Source: Spizellomyces punctatus DAOM BR117 (lineage: Eukaryota > Chytridiomycota > Chytridiomycetes > Spizellomycetales > Spizellomycetaceae). Taken from it: a stretch of 64,000 nt of DNA. Shown here in pieces: positions 1 to 12,383 of the stretch. The translations under genes were made by a program, and so were the position numbers. Position 1 is the stretch's first letter, and every line of letters starts with the position of its first letter. The DNA is taken from contig NW_015971537.1 in the NCBI RefSeq assembly GCF_000182565.1, positions 965,299-1,029,298 on the forward strand. The letters run 5' to 3'. A model generated the notes under the pieces. It saw only the letters and a program-made list of their open reading frames with translations, was not told where the DNA came from and ran no database searches.

Positions 1-672
1 TTGAACATTTTGCAAAGAAGGTAGTCTTCACTGTAGTATTTTGTACCTGCTGAAATCACCGGCGATATAAAGCAACAGTAAATGTTATGAACATCTGATG
101 GAAGCTTTAACATGATAGAATGATGATTTGTCGTTTCTTCATGCCAACTCATCCTATCAAGCCACCGTCTTGACCGGGACCCCCTTTTACAACGAAGATT
201 GATATGTATGTCTGTTGGATAGCGGGGGTTGAGATTCCTTAGCGCGGCTTTTGCACCTTGTTGTCATATAGCATCACCTTTTGAAGGCAGAACGTGGCCT
301 GAATTGCTTTATTATAAACAAAAGGTCAGCCGGATCAGGAATCCTAACCCCCAGTATTTGACCATCACGACCATAAACGAAATGGAACTTTGAATTACCA
401 CGGAGAAAGCTTACACTTTTTTGCAGAAACAATTCGAGAACGTAATACTATAAACATGAAGATAATAAAATACGTACATAAAAAAAGTTTGCCAATGATT
501 TGCAGAATAATCCCACGTTTCAGCCCCCAAAAAGATCTAACCGACGTCGTCTACCCTCTCAAGTGCATCGGATTTCCCCATCACACAATTTCTTCCTGAG
601 CATCCGCCAATACATAAAAGATTAAGCCGTTGGTCCAATTCGCAGGGTGATGTATCCCACACTTTCCGATCT
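1..672. other. Intergenic, no gene recognised
   Basis: This stretch lies downstream (3') of the histidine kinase, which is on the minus strand. Only short open frames are present, with no recognisable motif, RNA gene or repeat. Confidence 0.5.
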
Positions 673-3600
673 TTATGCAGTTGCATCTGTTGGGAAACCA
701 CGGTATGGCGCCAAGTCCTCTGTAGATTCCTTCGTCTCGTCAACAGCGTCGAATCTATTATTCTGCTGCAACTCCAAAACATTCCCTCCAAAGGCCTCTA
801 AAGCCCAAGCCAGCGTTTCAATCTTGAACGGTTTCCCAATGTGCCCATCCATCCCTGCAGCAAGGCATTGATCGCGATCTGACGCCATGGCATTGGCTGT
901 CAGGGCGATGATAGCCGGACCGCCATCCGCAATACCTCCGCGTTCCTTTCTAATTACTCTCGTAGCTTCTATACCGCTCATTCTAGGCATTTGTACATCC
1001 ATCAGAATGACGTGGTAAGGTGTTCGGCGCGACATTTCTACCGCTTCGACCCCGTTGTTGGCAATATCGATGGCAGAGTTATATCCCAGTTGCGCAAGTA
1101 AGCGTATTGATACTTTTTGATTGATCTTTGTGGTTGTTGCGTTACAGAGATGTGCATTCAAGTACGTCAGCTGTCTGCACGCATTGAACTCTCCCAAATA
1201 TGACACCTACCAGGTTATCCTCAGCCAGCAGTATCTTAACTGGCACTTTGTCTGCGATTCGTTTCCATTCCTCCTTCCGCCGTCCGTCTTTCTCATGATC
1301 CCATGCGCCAAGTTCCGCTTCGAGCTCGCCTTCATAAACCGGAAATCGTATTCGAAACGAAAAAACACTACCCGCATCCTCGACACTCTCCACTCGTATT
1401 CCCTCCCCACCCGGGTCCATCAACTGCACTAACTGTTTTGATATTGCCAAGCCCAATCCAGTTCCACCATATTGTCGACTGGTTGAGGCGTCAACCTGAG
1501 AGAATGGTTGAAAGAGACGGCAGAGACGGGTTGCAGGGATGCCGATGCCAGTGTCGCGGACTTCAAAGTGTACCAAAGCGGTGAGCGACGTTGGCGAGGA
1601 TGTGGGAGTGCGAGTAAGAAAGTGGGTTGGTCGGCGAGGTTTCTCCGGTTTTTCCCGTCTCTCGTCTATCTCTGGTATCTCTGGTTTCTCTGCATTTGTG
1701 TTGGTGTTCGGACTGCTTTTGTCCGTGAATGTGAAGCGTCGTTGTTCAAAATGTCGGCCAGAATCATCCACAGTCCACGCTCTTATTGATACTCCCCCCG
1801 ACTTTGTAAATTTAACGGCATTTCCAACAAGGTTGATAAGAACCTGTCGAAGACGATTCCCATCACCAATAACGATGGAAGGTACGGCAGAGTCAACCAC
1901 AGTTGTTAAACCTATTTGCTTTTCCTTCGCTTTTAAATTTAGTACGGAGACAGCGTTGGTGATACAGGTGCGTAGGTCGAACGGTCGATTTTCCAAACTC
2001 ATTTTTCCTGCATCAATCTTTGAAAAGTCCAGCTGAAATTGATCAACGGGATTCATTGTCACTTTGAGTAGAGTAAGGTCACGTTGGAAAGAATTCATAC
2101 TGACCACATCATTTACAATAAGTAACAATCCATCAGAGCATTCTCGTATCGATTTCAGCAAATCCCGCTGCTCAGCGTTAAGTTGAGTATCCCACAACAC
2201 TTCACCTAGCCCGACAATACCATTCAACGGTGTCCTAATGCCCCGCGTAGTATGAGCACTGTAGTCCACCTACAAACTCTCACTAATGCATTCTCACCTA
2301 AATTCGTGTGAAATATTTGCGAGGAACTTTTCGCATGGTCAACATTAGCCACAAGTGCGATCGTATAACAAAAACATAACTCTTGCATGTCACGTAATAC
2401 TCACTTCCGCCTTCAATTGTACAGCCAAATCCAACTCTCGGTTCTTTTCATCCAGTTGCCGATTTTTCTCGTCCAGCAACTGATTCTTTTCATCCAGCTG
2501 CTTCGTCTTCTGCTCTAGCGCGAATTCAACTGCTTTCCTGTCGCTCACATCTATATGTGCGCCAACCTGTCATACAATACAGAGTTTTATATAGATGGAA
2601 CTCGGACGATCAAAGTTGTCTGCTTACCAACTTGGTGGGCTTTCCATCAGCATCACGAGCAAGAATCTTCCCCCTACACTAAGGATATGAGGATATGCTC
2701 CTTTACTAGCGTTGTACATTTGTGGTTACTGACCGGTTTAATAGCCATATGTAACTGCCACTCTTGGTCAAAAGTCGGCGCTCCATTTGAAAATTATCGA
2801 GCTGATGTTTGCCGCTCAGTATGTCCATCGTGACATTATTCATTCTTGATCGATCTATAGAGCAGTTCCAAAATTAATGTTTTGCCCCTCAAATACGAGG
2901 GAGGGACAAATAGACACACCAGCAGGATGCACAGCGTTCTGATACCCTTCTACGGTGCCGTATATTGCGCGGTACTCATCTTCATCGTAGCCAAGATACC
3001 TTTTGCAGGACCACAAATGTCCAGTAAGCCACGATTCCAAAACAGGACGGTAATCATTCCACCACCCCCACCACCAAGTGTGCAAAAAACACTGTACCTG
3101 GCAAGACGGTGGCTAAATCTGAAGTCATCATTTGGAATATCCCACTCCCAGACGCCTAGAGAGAGTCGCACATTAGTCTTGCAATGTGACTACCAAAAAT
3201 GGCAGGAAAATGCACCATCTGTTGCAGCATCCATAATTGTCTCTAATCTCTTCTCGCTCTCTCGTAATGCTTCCATCGCCCTACGTTCTTCAGAGCAATC
3301 ACGTAGCATCAACAAGTATGAGGAGCATCCATTCGTTGTTGAAGGACCCAAATAGACGGCGCGCACAACAAGTGTTGTGGTTCCTTCTGGCTTTCCATCT
3401 TGATTCCCCATATACAAATTCGGATACTCTTGTTCCCACTCCACCACCCTTCCTGTTCTCCGGGCTTCCTCGCAATGGCGCCCACAGTAATCTACGGCTT
3501 CGGTAGGACGACCCAAATCACTCCTAGCCCATTTTCCTAGAATGCGCGATGCCTCTACACCATAAATCTTCACCGCACCGCGATTAAGTTTCACGGCGCG

Positions 3601-4454
3601 ATAATCATAATGCCAGGAACGAGTGCGGTCTTGAAATCCACTTGATTTACGTTCAGCATCTATCTCATCGTCGGACATTCGTCGCTTCATAACATCGATG
3701 ATAGCCACTAATGCAACATGATGTTATTTTGATGAGATTCAGAGAAAAACACAGCCAAACCTTACTGTAGGAAGGATTATCCTCGAACGCTGTCCGATAT
3801 GTCGAGAGCTCGGCTTCAATCTCACCCACGTGGCTTGTAAGAAGGGCAACCTTTCCTTCCTCAGTATACCGCCGCCCAGTTTCAAGTGCAATCGACAAAA
3901 GCAGAGTTGTAAATGCCAGGCCTAACGCATCTTCAGCAAGTAGGTTGAATTGATGGAACAGGACACCAACAGCAATGATAGGGACCAGCGACGGCAAACC
4001 AAGCAAAAACGCCGATAGGCGTGCAGACGAAGGGGATATGTATTCGAAGAGAAGGATGTGAAACATGCCTTTTTTCAAGGGCTGCTGATCAGAGGAGAAA
4101 CGGCCGAATAAAATACAAAATAAGAAGGTAACACCCTAACGACAAAGTCACAAGCATCATGTCACTCAGCAGCGCAGGACTTACTTCAGTCGTTGAAAGA
4201 GAGGAGCGGGCGATATCGTCGTTGGAGTCCGCGGGACTTGGTAAATGGCTGCTTTCCCGAGGTACCTCCTCTACGTTCTCCCACATTCTGTGTACGACTC
4301 CCGTATACTTGCGTTAGTATGCCGACATGACTTGCTATGCCTTGCCGCATGGATTTTCCGACCCTTGGCCAGAACCTCCAAAACGTTCCTGTACCCTCGT
4401 CCACCCATCACTACGCAATGATTTCCACGCCTGAGTCACCCGTGTGTTTTTCAT
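673..4454 (-). CDS. Hybrid sensor histidine kinase with two PAS domains and C-terminal receiver
   Basis: Membrane hybrid histidine kinase. It would autophosphorylate on His and pass phosphate to its own receiver, then to an HPt protein. Exons: 4454-4395, 4307-4185, 4084-3766, 3707-3216, 3155-3098, 2999-2920, 2854-2734, 2673-2628, 2566-2405, 2326-2298, 2234-2105, 2032-1211, 1125-673. They sum to 2895 nt (964 aa) in frame. Order: hydrophobic helices (~70-150), PAS 1 (~165-310), PAS 2 (DGVWEWDIP to GSYIWLLNRG), a QLDEKN-repeat coiled coil, an H-box with SHEFRTPLNG (His ~494), N-box GNRLRQVLINLVGNAVKFT, G1 DTGIGIP, G2 GGTGLGLAIS, and a receiver with LLAEDN, ILMDVQMPRMSG (Asp ~857) and the GKP lysine. 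The ATG at 4454 is the first in frame after an upstream stop; an extra 5' exon is possible. The ligand is unknown. A Ser/Pro-rich insert lies between the N and G1 boxes. Confidence 0.88.
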
Positions 4455-5995
4455 GGACCGATTCAAATCCGCCCATCGCGGCTGGTCGTCTCGAACTCTC
4501 GATCGCTCCTTCTTTGAGCTTTCTGGCTGGAGTTCCAAAGCAACTTGAATGGCAATGGGTCATTGGGAGGTTCTGCCTCTGCCTATTCATAACCTATTCA
4601 CCAGGCACCAGCTGAGCATGTCCATAGGTTATCTTTGTGTCATTTGTGTCAAGTGCACGCACACGTTCAAACTAGTTATAGTACAAGGCGTTTGTAGAGC
4701 ATGCAACTGTTGATTACCCGCTTCATGTCTTCCAAAACTCAATTAAACAATGTAGCAACGGATACCAAATGGTCAGATTCATAAAGTTTAGCTTAAAGGA
4801 CCATCTTCGGTCGATGCCGATCATCGAGGATGATCGGTAAACCTGATCCGCACTCAAACACCGAAAGGGATCGACACCCGACAAACAAAGTCTACCAGTA
4901 GGGCCGCGATAGTTTTATGTGGGATTCACCATACTCCCAGCTCAATGCAATCGCGCGAAACTGGAACATGATGCCATTGTGTTTAGATCCTCTTTCAATA
5001 TGGTGTTGCCCGGTCATACAAAAAGAAGTGGAATTGTCACTGTTGATACCCATGAGTTTCCTATCTTGCTACTATATGTGGTAGTCAGCGTTGGCTTTAT
5101 GTGCTGGCAGCTAAAAGCGTTGCAGATCTACAGGTATCAGTTGCCACTAACCCCTCGTTTATTAATTGATATCCATGTCTTGCAAACGGTTAGGCATAAG
5201 GTGCGTGGACACTCGGTCTCGGGTACACTTGGCGAATGCATCTGGACCTTGTACGCTAGCCAAAGGAGTGAAGTCTGCTAGCTTGCCTTGCAGCATTAAC
5301 TCTGACAATGGAAGTTGGGAGCCATTCTAAATGCCAGCAAGATAACTTCGTGCCTTCCAATTGAATCCAGAGTTGCCTTGCTCCTAGAAGCGTTCAGGTC
5401 ACAACCTTTCATACGGACACATACTTTTAACCAGCCCGATGTAAAATACTAGAAGTTTTCGTTCTCAATCATCTCAGAGGAAGCCCCTCTTCAGACATTT
5501 GGGGACTAGCTCTTTCTCACAAATCTCAAATTATGCGCTCTACCTTTTGACACTTGTGGCCACAATGGCTTCAAGCATTGGAAAGGATTTCGAAAAGCAC
5601 ATGAAATGAGGTAAATATCCAGTCCTTTGCTGATCGATGACGCTGAGCATGAGGACTTTTCCAAAATGCCCATTCTGCGTGTTATAACAGCAGTTATTTT
5701 CAATATCCAATTTGAAATCTGAAAATGCGTTTGAGACGAATGCGATATCCATTATCTCCGTCCCTACAGGTCAGATGTCTTGATTTCGTGATGTGAAATT
5801 GTGCGATGGCGGGTCAAAGTGACACTGGAACCAGTCGGGTTGTAATTTGTCGAAATCGGCCTGCAAAAACACTTGGCATTTCGACAGCAATCATCAGTAG
5901 AAAACCTCATCGTCCCCCCCGCACCAACTGAGCCCCCTGTTATCGCACACTTCTTGTCGAGTCGTTACTTTTCTCATTTTAAAAAGCATCTCAAA
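4455..5995. other. Intergenic, no supported gene
   Basis: About 1.5 kb between the kinase start and YOP1. The longest open frame (4919-5281, +) has no recognised domain and no splice partners. I see no RNA gene or repeat. Both flanking genes are transcribed away from this stretch, so it should hold both promoters. Confidence 0.4.
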
Positions 5996-6624
5996 ATGGA
6001 TCAAATCCAGCCGTACCTCCAGCAGTTTGATAACTACCTCGGAAAGTTCAGAACCTTGAACAGAATTGAAAAGGCTACAGGAGTGCCAAAGGTAGCGTTG
6101 GAGCACCGAAGCATCAGCACCTGGTCGTGAATATTAACCGCCATTTCTTGTGCAAACCCCGCTAGACCTACTTCACGTTGGCCGTTTACGCCCTTACTTC
6201 GATTTCCGTTTTCTTCAACATCTTTGCTGGTCTCACCACCAATCTTCTTGCTATCATCTACCCTACATACCGCGCATTTGAGGCATCCTACAAGGAGGAT
6301 ACGGCGGCATTGAAAGTCTGGGCGACCTACTTCTGGGCTATTGGCATCGTGAACATTGTGGAATTGGGCATTACTACCATCTTGGCGTGGTTCCCGTTCT
6401 ACTACGTTGTCAAAGTTGTGTTTGTCTTTTGGCTCTTCCTGCCTCAGTACTTTGTAAGTTGCTGTAGAGGAATGTGACTTTTCTGCATTTCCTTAACTGA
6501 CCATCTCTTTACCTGCGTTCTTATCGCATAGGGAGCAAAACTTATCCATGACGCGGTTTTGCCTCAGTTGACTCCTTTCTTCAAGCGTGCTGAGGCCGAG
6601 CAGGCTCAAACCAAACTCGAGTAA
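5996..6624 (+). CDS. YOP1: YOP1/REEP (DP1/TB2/HVA22) ER membrane-shaping protein
   Basis: Reticulon-like hairpin protein that curves tubular ER and works with Sey1/atlastin and Rab (Ypt) proteins. Exons 5996-6091, 6166-6453 and 6532-6624 give 158 aa in frame. The N-terminus has an amphipathic stretch (QPYLQQFDNYLGKF). The family junction VPKTYF is rebuilt by splicing out intron 1. Long hydrophobic hairpins follow (ALTSISVFFNIFAG, then ILAWFPFYYVVKVVFVFWLFLPQY). The final GAKLIHDAVLPQL is typical of DP1/TB2/HVA22 proteins. Introns are 74 and 78 nt with GTAGCG and GTAAGT donors. Length is close to yeast Yop1. Confidence 0.93.
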
Positions 6625-6715
6625 CTAGTAGATAATTCATAGTATAGGGTAACTGGTACATAATGATACAAATAACGGGCCCACTTAAATGGTTCCATAT
6701 ACCTCCGATTTCATT

Positions 6716-6735
6716 CCCCCCCCCCCCCCCCCCCC
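6716..6735. repeat. Poly(C) tract of about 20 bases
   Basis: An uninterrupted C run about 90 bp beyond the YOP1 stop. Such tracts are prone to slippage and sequencing error, so the exact length is uncertain. Confidence 0.8.
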
Positions 6736-7253
6736 AATATTTGATAGGTTATGACATGGTTGATATCGCGCCAACAACACAAGTATTTAAGAGGACGTGT
6801 TGGCATCTCGAGCTCTAGATAATAACTCCTCACCGATATCTCCTATGACACATGCCGCCAGTAATATATTATGCATGGTGAAATCTGCATCGTATAGAGA
6901 CTGCGCACTTCGACTAGTAATAGGACGACCATCTTCGATGGTGGACTATGACGCTCCTGAAGCCGATATCATGCTGCCCCACCTGCAGTCAGGTCCGTAC
7001 CAATTATCCTCTCTGCGCCATAGTCCAACGCATGTCTTCCTCGGTGGGTCTCAAACTCCCTTGTGACCAGTCACCACGGCGCCCCTGTTCCAAGTCATGC
7101 ACCAAGATGTGACAATTGATAATTTCTCGGGGAGCGTGGGGTTCGATGCCCAAAACCCGTAGGCACATTATGGTCGTGCACGATGCGCGCAAGCGACATT
7201 TCAAGTCATTAAATACATAAGCGTCTGCGTACCCTCTGAACACCCCCCTTGCA
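6736..7253. other. Intergenic, no gene recognised
   Basis: This spacer lies between convergent YOP1 (+) and TSR3 (-). Only short frames without motifs are present, and it probably contains both 3' UTRs. Confidence 0.4.
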
Positions 7254-8363
7254 TTATGAATTCCGAGGAATCGTATTGCCAAACTTATCAAATTTCTCGT
7301 CGTCGTCCTCCTCCTCCTGCTCGTCCTCTTCTTCGCTCTCGCTTGGCGGCATATCCCTCGGTATTATATTTCCAAAACGATCCACTTCAATGTCGTCCTC
7401 GTCCTCCTCTAGTTCGTCTTCCTCGCTTTGGGGCAAATCCCGCCGTATTGTATTACCAAATTTATCAACTTCAGGTTGATCCTCCTCTTCTTCCTCCTCT
7501 TCTTCATCGCTCGGTGGCATGTCCAATGATATTGAATTTCCTGTCTCATTCCTTTTTTCACGATGATCTTTGTACTCTTGATTGATCTGTTGGAGATACT
7601 CGTTTTGGGTTTCTACTACCTCAGCAGAGGATCTGCAGGATTTGTACTTCTCAAAAAGGGCGCTGTATGGATGACAAGGGTATATGACCACCAGAGTCGC
7701 ATTCTTCATTGACGGCGTGTTACATACCCGTTGATTTCCCAGAAAGCATGACCCCATTTGAATTTGGAAAGAAGTGTATGACCATGCTCATCTAGGCCTA
7801 CGAAAAATGGAGGGTTAGACTTTTCTTTTTTCCAAAAATACACTGATTTGATCTTATTTTCAGAATCTACTGACCTGTGATAAAAAAGCAGGCGGCAAGC
7901 GCTTCAACGCAGTTCAATTTAAATGGTTTACCATAATTGACGGGATTAGCCGCTACCAAATAAGGCACTGTAATCAAAACTATCATGAGTAATGAGCGAC
8001 CGACCCGGAAGTTCCAGTATCTTACTGACGCAGTCGCTCATGAGGTGATCTGATCTTTTCAAATGGAACTTCCTCTATTCTCGCCCATGAACAGTCGACC
8101 ACACACAATCCAGCCCCTTCAATAATACTTCTATCAGCAGGAGATACACTCTGCGTTCCCTTTGGACTCAGAACAATCCCTTTGAATCGTTGACCGATTT
8201 TAAGGGTGCGAATGAGGTGCAAACGGGCGAGCTTTCGACCGCTGCAGCGCTTCGGGTCGCAGTGATCAAAGTCCCACATTGCAAGGGGCACGGGTATGCG
8301 GGTACTTGATTCAGATACTTCATCATCCTGTGGCCGTCCTCTGTTACGAGAGTGTTTGCCCAT
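7254..8363 (-). CDS. TSR3: TSR3, 18S rRNA aminocarboxypropyltransferase
   Basis: Transfers the 3-amino-3-carboxypropyl group of SAM to the hypermodified pseudouridine of 18S rRNA during late small-subunit maturation. Exons 8363-8030, 7967-7875, 7797-7728 and 7662-7254 give 301 aa in frame. Family landmarks are [57 protein letters not shown], then across intron 1 [19 protein letters not shown], and [15 protein letters not shown]. The C-terminal ~85 residues are an acidic tail with three degenerate units of the type DKFGNTIxRDLPxSEE. Tsr3 proteins often end in acidic tails, but this phased repeat is distinctive. The introns have GTCAGT and GTATGT donors. Confidence 0.92.
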
Positions 8364-8885
8364 TCTGATTGCTGAGTGGAACAAATTCAGGTCAGGGACC
8401 GACTGACTTTTAGATTCATAGTCACGTGGTAGCTGTGATTATGGAGCTGACATGTAGGAGTCATATCCATACGCTGCATTCTACATGCAACTCCTATCAA
8501 TGTGTTCAACAGCAGATAGAGTGGAAGTATACGTGCAGGTTACGGCAGACCTGAAAAATACACAAGATGCAGTCTATCATCCTATGAAAGTGTACTTGAA
8601 ATAAACCAGTGGTGTCTGGTGAATAGGTCGACGAGTTGTATTCCCTTGAGATATCTCAGCAACAACTGTTTAAACAGCTCATCCAAACCAAGCGTCGGAG
8701 TGCACTCACATGACTATGAGCCGCCCCTGCCCTAAACCAAAATCAAGAAACAAACCCTTTATCAGTTAACTGCATGGCCCACATCAAAGACTTGAGGAAC
8801 CAGGCGGATGCCTGAACCATAGAAAGATTCGTTCCGCCACCAAAAAAGAACGGAACCACAGGGACAATAGTTCTTCAAGTACAAG
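8364..8885. other. Intergenic spacer between divergent TSR3 and secreted-protein gene
   Basis: No open frame with support. It should contain the TSR3 promoter, and its right end holds the TATA box of the next gene. Confidence 0.4.
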
Positions 8886-8892
8886 TATAAAA
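8886..8892 (+). promoter_or_regulatory. TATA box of the small secreted protein gene
   Basis: TATAAAA about 95 bp upstream of the ATG at 8987, a normal distance for a short 5' UTR. Confidence 0.6.
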
Positions 8893-8986
8893 GAGAAGAC
8901 AGCTTTTAGGATTCTCCAGCACTTTATTACGCACGGAACGCCTAAAACCTGCTAAATTCCACCCATAAATTCGTTACATATACACG

Positions 8987-9296
8987 ATGAAGTTCTTCCT
9001 TGCCCTCCTCGCTCTCGTCTTCTTTGTTCTTACTCACTGTATGAAGTCTTTACTGTCGTTTACTTTCCGAGCAACTCTTCATACTAACTTTATCCTCATC
9101 CCATGCTGCAGTGACAACTGTTAATGCCAAATGCACCATCAGTGCTTGTGAACTTCAGCCCCGGTGCGACTTAGGCAACAATGAGAAAACATGCGTAGAT
9201 CAAAACGGGAAATCAACATTTACATGCACTGGGGTTACGAAAAGAGTGATGTGCTGCACCAATGACGAGTGCAGTAAGATGGACATCATTCCGTAA
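8987..9296 (+). CDS. Small secreted 8-cysteine protein
   Basis: Not assigned to a known family. Exons 8987-9038 and 9112-9296 give 78 aa in frame. Residues 1 to about 23 are a clear signal peptide (MKFFLALLALVFFVLTH, then an Ala-ending cleavage region). The mature part (~55 aa) starts near KCTISAC and has eight cysteines, including a CC pair near the end (VMCCTNDEC). An even count suggests four disulfides. Size, signal and cysteine pattern resemble small secreted effector or antimicrobial-like fungal proteins, but nothing in the sequence shows a target. It has its own TATA box and a 73-nt intron. The split between signal and mature exons is common for such genes. Confidence 0.8.
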
Positions 9297-9603
9297 AATG
9301 GAGGACCGCATCATGTTGATAGCTCGCAGAAACAAGAGCTATCGATTGTAAATTATATAGAAAATGGGGCCAGCGAGTGCAATGCTATCGCATAAAATAA
9401 AATGTACACATGTATCTAGAACTTTATACAGCCAAATACAAATAGAAAACTAATGAAGATAAACAAATGATGGAGAGCACGTGAGTTTGTCACATGCGAT
9501 CTGATTGGTCAACTTGTCAGTGCGATGGATGACTCACAGCCGATCTTTGATATTTGGGGCAGTCCCTTCCGTCTCCGGCTTTACTTTCTTGTTTATCATC
9601 TAC

Positions 9604-10571
9604 CTATTGAAGCACAGGGAACTTGCTTTCCTGTAAGTTCGCAACTTTACCTTCAAAGCTTACTTTGACACCCGCATCCCCAACCGTGGCGGCTTTTCGT
9701 CTCGGTTGGAGTTGCCCCGCCTTCGGGTCGGTGTCGCCTCGGTCGTTCCAGATGACCGTCGCCGACAACGACCTCGGTGTTGTAGCGTCCTCCGCCTTGG
9801 TAGGTGAACAATCTGTAGCATTGGAATTGATGAAGAGATGGATAAATTCTATCAGCATCAACGACCGTTGGGAACTGCCCCCTTAGCTGACAGTTTTCAT
9901 CGTTTGTCTCTTACTAGAGTGTCGAGGACCTCCACTGCGACGGGAGCCACAAAAGACGACGAAACAGACTCGTACGTCACCGTGCCCAAAAGCGCTATCG
10001 TAAAGCAAGCACCACCATACCCAGATCTAGCCCTCCTGCTGCTGAGGACAGCATGGCCTCTCTGTTGGACTTCCCCTCACTGCCGTCACTCAAGGCCCTC
10101 GACTCTACCATACTCTCAAGCATGGTCACCTCCGAAGCGTACAAGCATGCGCTTGTGTCTGTTCCGTTGGCCTCATCTGTGCCTTACGTAACAATCTGCC
10201 GTTCCATGAACCGCACACATCATTATAAGCCTGCCTCGATCATTCGAAGACGGATAGTCGTTCAACCCCCAAAGTGCAAGAGCAACATGTCAACATTTGC
10301 CAAATTGCCTCTAACTTCTCTACGGTTGGCAAGACCAATTGTCGATTTATGCCGCGACAGACGTCGTCGGGTTACCAGCATTAAGCGAAGAACTCCTGTT
10401 GTCGCATCCAGGAAGGACATTGCAAAAGATCTCAGTGCTTTGAACAAAGGCGCTGCTAACGCAAATCTGCTCCATTTCGAACCCGTGTGGGCACGATTTT
10501 CTTTACCATGGAATCAACAGTGCATTGCACGCGATCGAACTGTTGCATGCGCCGTATCTATTGCTGCATAA
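9604..10571. other. Possible unresolved gene(s), coding strand unclear
   Basis: A GC-richer stretch with overlapping open frames on both strands. On the plus strand 10053-10571 reads 172 aa beginning MASLLDFPSLPSLKALDST, and an adjoining frame covers 9838-10191. On the minus strand 9861-9604 reads an 85-aa frame ending VSFEGKVANLQESKFPVLQ. None has a domain I recognise, and I could not build a consistent spliced model. A rapidly evolving gene or a decayed one is possible. The remaining parts of 9297-10598 show nothing. Confidence 0.25.
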
Positions 10572-10598
10572 GCTCCTTATACTGTCACATATCCCAAA

Positions 10599-12369
10599 AT
10601 GACGGTAAGATGGCCTAGATAGTCTCTTCTCTTTCGCATTCGCATGTTCCACCACTCACATAGTCCTGATAGTCGAAACTGAAGCCCACGCTGGAGGAGA
10701 TTAAGGGCCTTGTGGCTAGGAAAGCGGGAAACATTATTCCTGTCCATCAAGACATTTCCGCTGATTTAATTACACCTGTTTCCGCGTATCTGAGATTGTC
10801 GGAAAGCAGTGATTATTCTTTCTTGTTTGAGTCTGTTTCTGGTGGTGAAAAAATCGGTCGTTATTCGTTTTTGGGCGCAGGTATGAGCGAGATTGCGCCT
10901 CATGTTTTGGCTGCGAAGGATGCCAGTGATTCACTCCACTTCGTTTCTATCTAGCCCCTTATAAGGTAATTCGTACCGGCGATAACGAAGCGGTGCAAGG
11001 CGATCCACTTATTGTGGTTGAAAACGAACTGAAAAATATCAAGTATGTCCACGTACCTGGAATTCCCGAGTTCACTGGTAAGAGAATTATAGCAGGATGT
11101 ATACCTAAGAACGACGTTAAGCATTATCTGGTTGCAATAGGTGGTGCCATTGGATACATCGCCTATGATTGCGTGCGATATTTTGAGCCCCGCACTGCAA
11201 AGAAACTTCGTGACCCCATTGGTATTCCCGATGCAATTTTGATGTTTTGCGACACGATTGTCGTGTTCGATCATCTCCACCACATAATGAAGGTCGTGAG
11301 CCATTTCCGAGTCGATAACACGGAAAGTGAAGCATATCAGATTGAGATGGAATACGCTCGGGTTACTGCCGAGATTCAAAAAGTGGTTCAGTTACTGAAT
11401 AGCGAACACATACCCCTTCCCAAGCAACCTCCAATCGAACTGAATCAACCAAGCGAATCGAACGTCGGGAAAGAAGGATACGAAAATTTTGTGAAAAAGC
11501 TTAAGCACCATATCAACGAAGGTGACATCATTCAAGCAGTACCTTCGCAACGATTGAAGAAGCGGACGTCATTGCACCCTTTCAACGCATACCGGCAGTT
11601 GCGCAGTGTTAACCCCTCACCGTATATGTTCTACGTGGATGTAAAAGATTTCCAGATTGTCGGTGCCTCTCCGGAGATGTTGATTAAGGTTGAAAACAAT
11701 ATTGTCTACACGCATCCCATTGCCGGTACTCGTAAGCGCGGAAAAACTCCCGAGGAAGATGATGCTCTTGCCGCAGATCTCCTTGGTGATCTGAAAGAGA
11801 GATCGGAACATATTATGCTTGTGGATCTCGGCCGGAACGACGTAAACCGCATTTGCCAACCTAGCACGGTGAAAGTTGATTCGCTTATGCACATTGAACG
11901 TTACAGTCATGTTATGCACATTGTCAGCAATGTTTCTGGTAAACTACGACCGGACAAAACTGGTTTCGACGCTTTTCGATCGATTTTCCCAGCTGGTACT
12001 GTCAGCGGGGCCCCCAAAGTTAAGGCTATGGAGCTCATATATGAACTCGAGGGTGAAAAGCGTGGCATCTACGCTGGAGCTGTGGGTTACTTTGCCTACT
12101 CGGGAAGTATGGACACGGCAATCGCTATCCGGACTATGCTGTTCAAGGATGGTTATGTCTATTTGCAAGCTGGAGCAGGCATTGTATACGATTCGGTCCC
12201 TGTGAGCGAATGGGAGGAAACCGTCAACAAGCTGAAATCAAATGTCACGGCTATCGAGAATGCCGAAATGTACTATCACAGTCGTAAAATTCAACAGAAG
12301 GAAACCCCTCTTCTGGAGCAAATTCTTATCGAACAAGACAACTTCACTGTGTATCCACACTACCACTGA
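10599..12369 (+). CDS. TRP2: Anthranilate synthase component I (TrpE type)
   Basis: Converts chorismate plus ammonia (from the glutaminase partner) to anthranilate, the first committed step of tryptophan synthesis. Exons 10599-10604, 10673-10880 and 10955-12369 give 542 aa in frame; the first coding exon is only six bases. The N-terminal domain has the feedback-site type motif (SFLFESVSGGEKIGRYSFLGA region). The chorismate-binding domain has IIQAVPSQRL, PSPYMFYVD, ASPEMLIK, HPIAGTRKRGKTPEED, GRNDVNRIC, PAGTVSGAPKVKAMELI and GAVGYFAYSG. The length is usual. It ends just 14 bp before the ATG of the gene for its own glutaminase partner, on the same strand. Confidence 0.96.
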
Positions 12370-12383
12370 AAGCGTACATCACA

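Noticed and set aside
4919-5281. 120-aa plus-strand frame upstream of YOP1
   Set aside because: No domain, no clear splice sites and no ATG in a convincing context; treated as intergenic.
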